Source: Kocuria sp. (lineage in GTDB: Bacteria > Actinomycetota > Actinomycetes > Actinomycetales > Micrococcaceae). Taken from it: 55,523 nucleotides of DNA. A model generated the notes under the pieces. It saw only the letters and a program-made list of their open reading frames with translations, made no database searches and was not told where the DNA came from. Where the stretch lies: contig NZ_JAUMTZ010000012.1 of assembly GCF_030530945.1 (NCBI RefSeq), forward strand, positions 1 through 55,523, written 5' to 3'. Shown in pieces: positions 16,049 through 23,850 of this stretch. Position 1 is the stretch's first letter; each line of letters begins with the position of its first letter. Made by a program: the position numbers and the translations under genes.

Positions 16049-16423
16049 GGAAATCTCCCCCGTGACTGCTGTGCCCCGTGCCAGCGCACCGCGCCGCCAC
16101 GCCGCCGTTCTCTCCCCCGGGCGGCGGGGCGCATGTGCGGACACATGTACTTCTCCAGGGTAGTGCTCAGGTTCTCGCGGGGTGGGTCGGACCTCCGCCC
16201 CCACTTCGGGGGGTGCGCGGGGGCGCCTGGGGGACAGCTGACGGGGTGGCGCCGGGGTCACCCGGAGGTGGTGGCGCACGCGCTCCGCGGCCGCGGGCGG
16301 ACGGTCGCCTAGGATCGGGCCAGGACCGCCGCGGTCGCCTCGGTTCCCGCGCCGTGCGTGCGGCGCTCCCGGCCCGCAGGCCACACACCACTGCGACGAC
16401 GACACCACGGGGACGGTCACGAC
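16049..16423. other. Divergent intergenic region
   Basis: This 375-bp region lies between the hydrolase (minus) and the LssY_C gene (plus). It holds an inverted repeat CATGTG-CGGA-CACATG (16132-16147), a possible operator about 85 bp upstream of the hydrolase start, and a TAGGAT (16310-16315) that could be a -10 box for the plus-strand gene. No matching -35 box and no coding sequence could be supported. Confidence 0.4.
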
Positions 16424-17800
16424 ATGAAGAAGCACCAGGCGTCACGCGAACCGGCGCAGTACCGCCGCCCACCGGAGAAGGTCCAGGGCCGGCGCTCCGG
16501 GGTGGGCATGGACGTGGTGGAGAACATCTTCTTCGGGGTGGTGATGGTCCTCATCCTGGTCTTCGCCATCGTGATCCTGCGCAGCGTGGGCAGTGCGTGG
16601 TCGCTTATCGGCTACAGCATCGTGTTCTGGGCGCTGATGGCCTACCTGGCCCTGCCGCGGCTGCACCGCACGCTGACCAGCATCTACGTCCCGTCCTACT
16701 TCATCGGACGGACCGTGACTCCGGACGGGCTGCTGGGGGACCCGGTGAACCTGGCCGTCAACGGATCCGCGCGGCAGATCCACACCGCCATGCAGAAGGC
16801 GGGGTGGACGCTCGCGGACCCCGTGACGCTGGGCTCGAGCCTGGGGATCGTGAAGTCCTCCCTGACCCGCAAGAGCTACCCGGAGGCTCCGGTGAGTCCC
16901 CTGCTGCTCTTCGGCAGGATCCAGGACTTCGCGTACCAGCAGGAGGTGGACGGCAACGCCGCCCAGCGCCACCACATCCGCTTCTGGCGGTGCCCGCAGG
17001 ACTGGCCCCTGCCCGGTGGTGGCCACCGCGTGCAGTGGCTCGCCGCGGGGACCTACGACCGCGCCGTGGGGCTGTCCCTGTTCACCCTGCAGGTGACCCA
17101 CAAGATCGACGCGGACATCGACGTGGAGCGGGACTACGTGGTGGACAGCGTGCTGCACGCCGTCCCCGAGGCGGAGGTGGCGGTCATCGAGGACTTCTCC
17201 ACCGGCTACCACAGCCGCAACGGCGGCGGCGACGCCGTCCGCACGGACGGTGATCTCCCCGTGCTGCAGCTCGAGCACGTCCCCGCCACGGAGACCGCCG
17301 GCTCCACGAGCCTCGCGGGCAGGGCCACCGACAGCGCGTCCTCCCCCGAGGACGTCATCCAGGACGTCGCGCGCCGGCCCTTCTCGATCGTGGCGGCATG
17401 GGCGCTCACGCTGGTCTCCCTGCTCACGTTCGCCGCGGACACCGTGCTCAACCCGGGTGACCTGTTCTCCGACGTGGACACCACGGGGGACTCGCAGCTG
17501 GAGAACACCATCGCGGTGGGCGTGGTCCTGGCGGTCTTCGCGCTCCTCATGGGGTTCATCCTGTTCCTGGGGTGGCGCACCTTCCAGGGCAGCCAGCGGG
17601 CCCGCCTCACCATGATCGTGCTGGTCACCATCTCCCAGACCGGTCAGATGATCGCGTTCTTCCAGGGCGGGCGGCCGAGCACGGGCGCGCTGCTCTCCGC
17701 GTCCATCGACCTCCTGACCGTGTACGCCCTCACGAGCCTCTCAGCCCGCGCGTGGACGCGCGGCGGCGCCGAGCGCGCCCGCGCCGAGGCGGCCGCGTGA
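16424..17800 (+). CDS. LssY C-terminal domain membrane protein
   Basis: Membrane protein of 458 residues. Two transmembrane segments lie near residues 32-75 (FFGVVMVLILVFAIVIL and the stretch after), then a soluble LssY_C-type domain of about 200 residues with RIQDFAYQQEVDG, RHHIRFWR and ERDYVVDSVLH landmarks. Four more hydrophobic segments follow near the C-terminus. LssY_C domains also occur in phospholipid phosphatase fusion proteins, but no phosphatase motif is present here, so the role is unknown. The ATG has no clear Shine-Dalgarno. It stands alone, followed after 178 bp by a secreted protein in the same direction. Confidence 0.75.
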   Translation: MKKHQASREPAQYRRPPEKVQGRRSGVGMDVVENIFFGVVMVLILVFAIVILRSVGSAWSLIGYSIVFWALMAYLALPRLHRTLTSIYVPSYFIGRTVTPDGLLGDPVNLAVNGSARQIHTAMQKAGWTLADPVTLGSSLGIVKSSLTRKSYPEAPVSPLLLFGRIQDFAYQQEVDGNAAQRHHIRFWRCPQDWPLPGGGHRVQWLAAGTYDRAVGLSLFTLQVTHKIDADIDVERDYVVDSVLHAVPEAEVAVIEDFSTGYHSRNGGGDAVRTDGDLPVLQLEHVPATETAGSTSLAGRATDSASSPEDVIQDVARRPFSIVAAWALTLVSLLTFAADTVLNPGDLFSDVDTTGDSQLENTIAVGVVLAVFALLMGFILFLGWRTFQGSQRARLTMIVLVTISQTGQMIAFFQGGRPSTGALLSASIDLLTVYALTSLSARAWTRGGAERARAEAAA

Positions 17801-17978
17801 TCCTTGCGGTCCCGGTGGTGGCCCCGCCCCGGGCGCACCCTGTCCCGCTCAGTGCCGTCCCGGGCAGATCGGTGGTCTGGTCCCGCCCTCTGTGATCCCC
17901 GCCATGACAGCACGCTCCCAGCCGGTTGCCGGACAATTCCCTGCGTCCCCTTCCCCGCACGAGAAAGGAACACGCAGC

Positions 17979-18554
17979 ATGCAGCTGAGCCACAAGCTGC
18001 CCGCGGCTGTGCTGGCCGTTCTGGCCGCCGCCACGTGGGCAGTGCCCGCGGCGATCGACCGGGCGGTCGAGGAGCCCCAGGCCACCACCACCTCCTCGGA
18101 GACCGTCTCGCTGGAGGCCACGGGCGGATCCGTCCTGGACTTCCGCGCGCCCGGTGGATGGACCACCACCCCGTCCGGCACCCGCTCCTCGGTGACGTAC
18201 ACGAAGCCGAAGGACGAGCAGACCCTGCACATCTCGGTTCTGGACCAGAGCAAGGACTTCGACACCACCGCCGACCGCGTCCTGCGCCAGGAGGCGCTGG
18301 CGGGCACCTCCGCGGCCTTCGACGGCGGCACCGTGACCTCCCCGAGCGGTTTCTCCGGCAAGAGCTGCGTGGCCATCAAGCCCGACGACAAGGCCACCGG
18401 CCCCTGCGCCGTGGTCCACAAGGGCGACCTCGTGGTGGCGGTGACCGCCACGAGCACCGGCAAGGACCAGGCACCGGACCTGCAGTCCCTCGTGGACAGC
18501 TTCACCGTGGCCCAGAGCGACGCCGCCGGAACGGATGAGGAGAGCGGAGAATGA
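17979..18554 (+). CDS. Secreted protein of unknown function
   Basis: A 191-residue exported protein: N-terminal signal peptide (residues 1-26, LPAAVLAVLAAATWAVPAA) and a Thr/Ser-rich linker. A compact beta-rich domain of about 120 residues follows, with two cysteines in SGKSCVAI and TGPCAVV that could form a disulphide. The end is acidic. AAAGGA lies about 10 nt before the ATG. The last codons overlap the PrsW-like gene by 4 bp (ATGA), which suggests co-expression and perhaps a functional link such as substrate and protease. I do not recognise a named family, though the layout resembles small actinobacterial lipoprotein-like proteins of the LpqN/photosystem PsbP-like fold. Confidence 0.75.
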   Translation: MQLSHKLPAAVLAVLAAATWAVPAAIDRAVEEPQATTTSSETVSLEATGGSVLDFRAPGGWTTTPSGTRSSVTYTKPKDEQTLHISVLDQSKDFDTTADRVLRQEALAGTSAAFDGGTVTSPSGFSGKSCVAIKPDDKATGPCAVVHKGDLVVAVTATSTGKDQAPDLQSLVDSFTVAQSDAAGTDEESGE

Positions 18555-19765
18555 GTTCAGTGAGCACGCCGTCCGCCGTTCCGGCGGCACATCGCCCTGT
18601 CGGCAGTGGTCCCGAGGCCCACGGGGCCGGGTCCCCTGCGGTGGCCTCCCGTGGCGCCAAGGGCTGCCCGGCCTACGGCCACGAGTTCTTCCAGCCGCGC
18701 TCCGCCGTGTGGTGGGTCTTCTGCATCCTGGTGGCACTGGGCGCCCCGGGGGTCACCCTGGCCGTGGCCCAGTCCTTCACGGCGGCGAAGGACTCGCTGC
18801 TGACCATCGCCCCCGTCTTCGTGATCACGCTGGTCCTCTTCGCAGTCCTCGTCCTGTGGGCGGACCCCTACCGCGCCCGGCGGGGCTGGATCCTCGCACT
18901 GGCGGCGCTCTACGGCGCCACCGTCCCCACCTGGCTGGGCATCCACGCGAACGGTCACCTGAGCTCCATCACCGCCAAGCTGCTGCCCAACGGTGTGGGG
19001 GCGGACTGGAGTGCCGCCGTGGCCGGACCCACCAGCGAGGAGTTCGGGAAGATGCTGGGCGTGGTGATGATCATGCTGATCGCCTCCCACACCCTGCGCC
19101 GCCCCATGCACGGCCTGCTGGTGGGAGCGTTCGTGGGGCTTGGGTTCCAGATCTTCGAGAACGTCTCCTACGCCGCCAACAACGCGCCCTCCAATCCGAA
19201 CGACGACCTCTCGGGCGCCTTCAGCGTGACCCTGCTGCGCAGCGCGATCGGGATCTCCTCCCACTGGCTGTACTCCGCGGTCGTGGGCGTGGGGGTGGCC
19301 GTTCTGCTGGGCCGCACCGTGAAGCGCTGGTCCCTGGCTCGCCGCATCCTCGGCTTCGTGGGACTGTTCGTCCTGGGGTGGGGGCTGCACTTCTGGTGGA
19401 ACTCCCCGTCCCCCCAGGCGGCGGCGGCCATCCTGATGGTGCTCAAGATCGCAGTGGCCCTCACCTGCTTCATCCTGGTGGCCCGGTGGGCCTGGCGGCA
19501 GGAGCGGCTGTTCCTGTCCCGGGCTGACGCCGAGCTGCGGCAGTCGCCGGTGGCGCGCAGTGCGGACGTGGACCTGGACGATCCCACCGTCACCAGTGCG
19601 GCGGGCACCCGCAAGCAGCGCAGGAAAGGCCTCAAGGAGGCCCGCAAGAACGGTGGGCGCTCGCGCAAGAAGCTCGTGAAGAGCCTCCGCAGGCGCTACC
19701 TGGACGCCCTGCAGGCGTGGGGCCGGCGCGGCACCGGGGTGGACGAGCTGCCCACGGTGTCCTGA
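18551..19765 (+). CDS. PrsW-family intramembrane metalloprotease homologue
   Basis: Polytopic membrane protein of 404 residues with about eight hydrophobic segments between residues 53 and 310. The PrsW motifs are present: the EE pair in GPTSEEFGKMLG (Glu163/Glu164), the FEN motif in GFQIFENVSY (202-204) and a later histidine in SSHWLYSA. PrsW in Bacillus cleaves the anti-sigma factor RsiW; the actinobacterial relatives have mostly unknown substrates. The cytoplasmic C-terminal tail (about 320-404) is highly basic (KQRRKGLKEARKNGGRSRKK), perhaps binding nucleic acid or membrane. It overlaps the secreted-protein gene by 4 bp. No anti-sigma factor is seen nearby. Confidence 0.88.
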   Translation: MSSVSTPSAVPAAHRPVGSGPEAHGAGSPAVASRGAKGCPAYGHEFFQPRSAVWWVFCILVALGAPGVTLAVAQSFTAAKDSLLTIAPVFVITLVLFAVLVLWADPYRARRGWILALAALYGATVPTWLGIHANGHLSSITAKLLPNGVGADWSAAVAGPTSEEFGKMLGVVMIMLIASHTLRRPMHGLLVGAFVGLGFQIFENVSYAANNAPSNPNDDLSGAFSVTLLRSAIGISSHWLYSAVVGVGVAVLLGRTVKRWSLARRILGFVGLFVLGWGLHFWWNSPSPQAAAAILMVLKIAVALTCFILVARWAWRQERLFLSRADAELRQSPVARSADVDLDDPTVTSAAGTRKQRRKGLKEARKNGGRSRKKLVKSLRRRYLDALQAWGRRGTGVDELPTVS

Positions 19766-19825
19766 CCCCTGAGCCGTGACAAGCGTGCCGAGCGGTGCAC
19801 GCCCGTCACCGGCACCCCACCCGAA

Positions 19826-19864
19826 GGCCGGGCCCGGAGAGCAGCGCGCTCTCCGGGCCCGGCC
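19826..19864. terminator. Strong bidirectional hairpin terminator
   Basis: Perfect 17-bp stem (19826-19842 with 19848-19864) and a 5-nt AGCGC loop, placed between the convergent PrsW-like and HicA-like-domain genes. No T-run follows in either direction. Confidence 0.8.
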
Positions 19865-19868
19865 CGTC

Positions 19869-20852
19869 TCACCTCACGTCGATCCCGAAGACCCGCTTCA
19901 CGGCGGTGACCACGTGGCGGCCGTAGCGCTGGGAGGACGGGGTGGAGGAGAACGGCAGGAAGCGTCCGGGGACGTCCGGGTGGGTGATCTTCCCGTGCGT
20001 GGGCCCGGACGTGGTCACCTCGAAGCCCGCCCCGCGCAGCCGCTCCAGCAGCTGCCGGCGGTTGGTGGGGTAGCGGGTGCCGCCGCCACCGGGTTTCGCG
20101 CCCGTGCGCTCCAGGGAGTCGGGGGTGTCCGCCCAGGTCTCGTCCGGGCGGCGCGCGACCGCCCAGCCGCTGCGGTAGATCCCCACCACCCGGTGCTCCG
20201 CCCGGGTCACCTGCACGCACAGCGGCCCGCGCACGTAGTAGTCGGTGCGCCCCAGGTCCGCGGTCCACGTGTCCTCGGGGCGGGCGACCACCGCGCGCAG
20301 GGCCTCCTCGCTCACGTCCCACACGCCGCGCACGTCCACGCCCTCCGCGGGCAGTTCCAGGTCCGGGGCGCCCACCGCGGCGGAGTCCACGCTGTAGTAC
20401 GCGTTCTCGGGGGTCGAGGTCTCCGGGGTCACCCCCGCGCGCAGCAGCTCCACGAAGCGCACGAGCTGCGGGTCCACGCTCAGCTCACGGGCCGCCGGTG
20501 CGTTCGCGAGCCCCGGCACGCTCCGGGGACCAGGGCCGGGCCTGGGTGCCCCGTCCGCCGCGGTGTGGGCGGCGGTGGCCCGCGTCCCGGGCGACCGCCC
20601 CGTCTCCGCGTCCCCGGCCGACGACGCCGTCGCGCCCGCATGCTTCCCCGCGACCGGTCCCGGCGCGGTTGCGCGGTCGGTGGATCCCCGCGGGGACGCC
20701 GCAGTGTTTGCAGGCGACAAAGCAGCCGAGGACTCCTCCGTGCCGGGTGTCTCAGGGCCGGGCCGCCACGAGGCGTAGTCCACCGGCCGGACCTCCAGAG
20801 CGGGGTTCTTGCGGCCGCGCATCACGGCGGGGGAGGGGCGCTGAGCGGTCAT
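19869..20852 (-). CDS. Hypothetical protein with C-terminal HicA-like domain
   Basis: A 327-residue protein in three parts. Residues 1-125 are low complexity (Ala/Pro/Thr/Gly), probably disordered. Residues 125-255 form an unrecognised domain with PENAYYSVDSAAVG and SGWAVARRPDETW. The last ~65 residues (NRRQLLERLRGAGFEVTTSG, then THGKITHPDVPGRFLPF, then RHVVTAVKRVFGID) follow the layout of HicA mRNA interferases: a short double-stranded-RNA-binding-like fold with a Gly-x-x-His-x-x-Ile region. No HicB-like antitoxin gene lies next to it, so a toxin-antitoxin role is doubtful; an RNA-binding role is possible. Start at ATG 20852 is uncertain because the N-terminus is low complexity. Confidence 0.6.
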   Translation of the reverse strand: MTAQRPSPAVMRGRKNPALEVRPVDYASWRPGPETPGTEESSAALSPANTAASPRGSTDRATAPGPVAGKHAGATASSAGDAETGRSPGTRATAAHTAADGAPRPGPGPRSVPGLANAPAARELSVDPQLVRFVELLRAGVTPETSTPENAYYSVDSAAVGAPDLELPAEGVDVRGVWDVSEEALRAVVARPEDTWTADLGRTDYYVRGPLCVQVTRAEHRVVGIYRSGWAVARRPDETWADTPDSLERTGAKPGGGGTRYPTNRRQLLERLRGAGFEVTTSGPTHGKITHPDVPGRFLPFSSTPSSQRYGRHVVTAVKRVFGIDVR

Positions 20853-20974
20853 GGCGGCGGGTCCTGTGCTGGCGGGCGGGAGGTCCCTGACACCGTGCCA
20901 CGATCCGGCGGTGATTGCCATCCATCCGGGCGGAAGGCGGCCGGTCGGCGTCGTCGTGGTGGCGGGCGCGGCCG

Positions 20975-20980
20975 TAGAAT
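20975..20980 (+). promoter_or_regulatory. -10 box of leaderless rlmC transcript
   Basis: TAGAAT ends 7 nt before the ATG at 20988, so transcription should begin at or next to the start codon and give a leaderless mRNA. No Shine-Dalgarno is visible for this gene. Confidence 0.5.
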
Positions 20981-20987
20981 CGTGCGG

Positions 20988-22127
20988 ATGGAATGCGGAT
21001 ACTGGGACCGGGACCTGTGCCGGTCCTGCACCCTGATAGAGGTGCCCTACGAGCGCCAGCTGGCCCGCAAGCAGGAGCTGGTGCGCGAGCTCGTGGACCC
21101 GTACGGTGCGCCCCGCTGGTTGGAGCCGGTGGCGTCCGCGGAGGCGGGGTTCCGCAACAGGGCCAAGATGGTGGTGGGCGGGCGCGTGGGCCATCCCACC
21201 CTGGGGATCCTGGACCACCACGGCCACGGCGTGGACCTGCGCCGGTGCCCCCTGTACCCCGAGCCCGTGAGCGGGGCGGTGCGCGCGCTCGCCGACTTCG
21301 TGGCGCGGGTCCGGCTGCTGCCGTACGACGTGGCCAGGCGCCGCGGCGAGCTCAAGCACCTGATCGTGATGGGCAGCCCGGCGGGCAGGCTCATGGTGCG
21401 CTTCGTGCTGCGCTCCACGTCCCAGCTGCCCAAGATCCGCGAGAACATGGGGCTGCTGCGCGAGCTGGTCCCCGCGGCGGACGTGGTCTCGGTGAACCTG
21501 CAGCCCGAGCACAAGGCCGTGATCGAGGGCCCCGAGGAGATCCTGCTCACCGAGCAGGAGGAGCTTCTGGTGCGCCTCAACGGCATGGACCTGCGCGTCC
21601 GCCCGCGCTCCTTCTTCCAGACCAACACGGCGGTGACGGAGCGGCTCTACGACCAGGTGCGCACCTGGGTGCGGGACGTGGACCCCCGCTCGGTGTGGGA
21701 CCTGTACTGCGGCGTGGGCGGGTTCGCGCTGCACGCCGCCGCGCCCTCGCGGGAGGTGGTGGGTACCGAGATCTCCGCAGAAGCCGTGGCCTCGGCCCGC
21801 GCCACCGCCCGCTCCCTGGGGCTGCCGGAGGCCGGTCCCGGCTCGGTGCGCTTCCTCGCCGACGACGCCGCGGCCACCCCCGCCCAGCTGCCGGGTTACC
21901 CGGAGCTCGCCGTGGTCAACCCGCCGCGCCGGGGCCTGGACGCCTCCCTGTGCGAGTGGCTGGAGACCTCGGACGTGGCCCACGTGGTCTACTCCTCGTG
22001 CAACGCCACCACCCTGGCGCGGGATCTGACCCGCATGCCGTCCCTGGAACCCGTGGAGGCCCGGCTGCTGGACATGTTCCCCCACACGGACCACTACGAG
22101 GTGGCCGTGCTGCTGCGGCGGCGCTGA
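20988..22127 (+). CDS. rlmC: 23S rRNA (uracil-C5)-methyltransferase RlmC
   Basis: SAM-dependent RNA m5U methyltransferase of the TrmA/RumA/RumB family, 379 residues. An N-terminal iron-sulphur cluster motif is formed by Cys3, Cys11, Cys14 and Cys87 (CGYWDRDLCRSC and RRCPLY). Other signatures are RSFFQTN (208-213), the SAM loop DLYCGVGGFALH, the NPPRRG motif (311-316) and the nucleophile Cys338 in YSSCNATTLARDL. The lack of a TRAM domain and the short length fit RumB/RlmC rather than RlmD. The start is placed at ATG 20988, right after a TAGAAT box; upstream in-frame sequence has no similarity to the family. Confidence 0.92.
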   Translation: MECGYWDRDLCRSCTLIEVPYERQLARKQELVRELVDPYGAPRWLEPVASAEAGFRNRAKMVVGGRVGHPTLGILDHHGHGVDLRRCPLYPEPVSGAVRALADFVARVRLLPYDVARRRGELKHLIVMGSPAGRLMVRFVLRSTSQLPKIRENMGLLRELVPAADVVSVNLQPEHKAVIEGPEEILLTEQEELLVRLNGMDLRVRPRSFFQTNTAVTERLYDQVRTWVRDVDPRSVWDLYCGVGGFALHAAAPSREVVGTEISAEAVASARATARSLGLPEAGPGSVRFLADDAAATPAQLPGYPELAVVNPPRRGLDASLCEWLETSDVAHVVYSSCNATTLARDLTRMPSLEPVEARLLDMFPHTDHYEVAVLLRRR

Positions 22128-22183
22128 CCGCGGGCGGGACCGGGGCTGGGCGGGCGCGTGCTGGGGGTGCTGGGCCCGGGGAA

Positions 22184-22226
22184 CGGGACCGGGCGCCGTC
22201 GTCCGTGACCGCGGGGCCCGGTCCCG
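22184..22226. terminator. Hairpin between rlmC and gluconokinase gene
   Basis: An 11-bp inverted repeat (CGGGACCGGGC at 22184-22194 and GCCCGGTCCCG at 22216-22226) with a 21-nt loop lies between two convergent genes and is a likely shared terminator. Confidence 0.5.
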
Positions 22227-22241
22227 GGGCGGTGCCGGTTC

Positions 22242-22859
22242 CTAGAGCTGCGCCGCGGTGATCGCCCGCAGCCGCCCCACGGCCTCGCGGACCATGTCCG
22301 CGACCGGCTGGTCGATGTTCAGGACGTATCCGCCCTCCGCCTGCTCCAGCGGCTCCAGTGTGGCGATCTGGGAGGCCAGCAGGGACGCCGGCATGAAGTG
22401 GCCGCTGCGGCCCTCGATCCGGCGGGTCAGCACCTCCAGGGTGCCGTCCAGGTGCAGGAACAGGGCGGAGGGCGCCTGCGAACGGATCCGCTCCCGGTAC
22501 ACGCGCTTGAGCGCGGAGCACGCGATCACGAGACCCTCGCCGCGCTCACCGTGCTCGTGCAGGCGCCGCCCCACGGTCTCCAGCCACGGCCAGCGGTCCT
22601 CGTCCTCCAGGGGAGTGCCCGCGGCCATCTTCTCCACGTTCTCGATGGGGTGCAGGCTGTCCCCGTCCAGGAACTCGACGCCCAGTTCGTGGGCCACGAG
22701 CGTGCCGATGGTGGTCTTCCCGGAGCCCGACACCCCCATGACCACCACGAGGGGGGAGGCGACGCCGCGGGCGTTGCCCGGTCCCTCCACCCCCGTCCGC
22801 TGCGTGTCCGTGCGGTGTGCGAGCGGGGAGTGGTCCCCCGCAGCCTCGGCGGTCGTCAT
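22242..22859 (-). CDS. gntK: Gluconokinase
   Basis: ATP-dependent kinase forming 6-phosphogluconate from gluconate, 205 residues. The P-loop is GVSGSGKTT (42-50), followed by FLDGDSLHP and NVEKMAAGTPLEDEDRWPWL, then IACSALKRVYRERIR, GRSGHFMPASLLASQ and a C-terminal LEPLE segment, all standard for GntK. About 35 N-terminal residues precede the kinase core and look disordered. GAAGAGG lies about 9 nt before the ATG at 22859. It is divergent from the rhomboid-like gene; no gluconate permease or GntR regulator is in the window. Confidence 0.95.
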   Translation of the reverse strand: MTTAEAAGDHSPLAHRTDTQRTGVEGPGNARGVASPLVVVMGVSGSGKTTIGTLVAHELGVEFLDGDSLHPIENVEKMAAGTPLEDEDRWPWLETVGRRLHEHGERGEGLVIACSALKRVYRERIRSQAPSALFLHLDGTLEVLTRRIEGRSGHFMPASLLASQIATLEPLEQAEGGYVLNIDQPVADMVREAVGRLRAITAAQL

Positions 22860-23019
22860 GTGGTGGGCCTCTTCCGTGCGTCGTGTGCGGTGGTTCTGCC
22901 GGCCGCGCACGTGCTCACGCACCGGTTCGCTGCGCCGCGGCCCTCCAGCGAGGGTAGTCCTGTGCCGCCGGTCGGGCATCCCGGGCGAGGTTCCCCGTTC
23001 CCGGGCGCATACTGTCCTG

Positions 23020-23769
23020 ATGATCACCCTCCTGCTGGTCCTGCTGACCGTGGCCGTCATGTACGCGGTGGAGCACCGGTGGCCCGGGTTCCGCAGGATC
23101 GGTGAGTGGTGGCTGCGGCACGCGGACCCCATGAAGACCTGGGTGCGCCGCGCCCCGCTGACCTACATGTACCTGGGTCTGCTGACCTTCACCACGTGGC
23201 TGCTGTGGAACACGGACGGGCGGCTTCGCACCGCGTTCCTCAGCGAGCAGTCCACGAGCCTGCACCAGCTCAGCAACCAGCCGCTGACCGTGCTGGTGCG
23301 CAGCGCCATGTACGTGACGCCGCCCGAGCTGCTGCTGTGGTGGATCCTGTTCAGCGTGGTGGTGGCACCCCTGGAGCACCGCGTGGGGTGGCGGCGGGTG
23401 CTCGTGGGCTTCGCCGTGGGCCACATGGGCGCCACGCTCGCGGTGGCACCCGTGCAGCTGTGGGCCGCCCAGCAGATGCAGGGGCCGGCCGTGGCCTTCG
23501 AGCGCATCGACGTGGGGGCGAGCTACGGGTTCTTCGCGCTCGCGGCCCTGGCCACGTTCCACGGGACCCGGCGGCGTCGGCTGCTGTGGCTGAGCGGCGT
23601 TCTCGCGGTGGTGGTGGCGGGTCTGGCGCTGGACCTGGACTGGACGGCGGTGGGCCACGCCGTGGCCGCCGGGCTGGGCTTCGCGTGCTTCCCGCTCGTG
23701 AGCTCCCAGGCGGTGGTGCGCCACCAGGCGCGGGTGCGCGCCCGCAGGCTCTGGGAGCAGGAGCACTGA
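23020..23769 (+). CDS. Rhomboid-like integral membrane protein
   Basis: Membrane protein of 249 residues with about six hydrophobic segments. It has rhomboid-like landmarks: VVVAPLEHRVGW (loop 1 region), GHMGATLA (134-141), DVGASYGFFA with Ser168 in a GxSxG context and, in the last helix, VGHAVAAG with His213. These could form the Ser/His dyad of rhomboid proteases, but the sequence is divergent, so activity is uncertain. CATACT (23008-23013) ends 7 nt before the ATG, suggesting a leaderless mRNA. Neighbours give no clue to substrate. Confidence 0.8.
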   Translation: MITLLLVLLTVAVMYAVEHRWPGFRRIGEWWLRHADPMKTWVRRAPLTYMYLGLLTFTTWLLWNTDGRLRTAFLSEQSTSLHQLSNQPLTVLVRSAMYVTPPELLLWWILFSVVVAPLEHRVGWRRVLVGFAVGHMGATLAVAPVQLWAAQQMQGPAVAFERIDVGASYGFFALAALATFHGTRRRRLLWLSGVLAVVVAGLALDLDWTAVGHAVAAGLGFACFPLVSSQAVVRHQARVRARRLWEQEH

Positions 23770-23850
23770 CACCCTCCCGTGGCGGACCCGCGCCCGGTGC
23801 GGGGCTCCGTTGAGGACGACCCCGCCCCGGGCGAGGGAGGTGGTGCTGGA

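Noticed and set aside
19776..20987. N-terminal extension of RlmC (about 400 extra codons in frame)
   Set aside because: The extension is antisense to the HicA-like-domain gene, lacks family similarity, and a -10 box just before ATG 20988 marks a later start.
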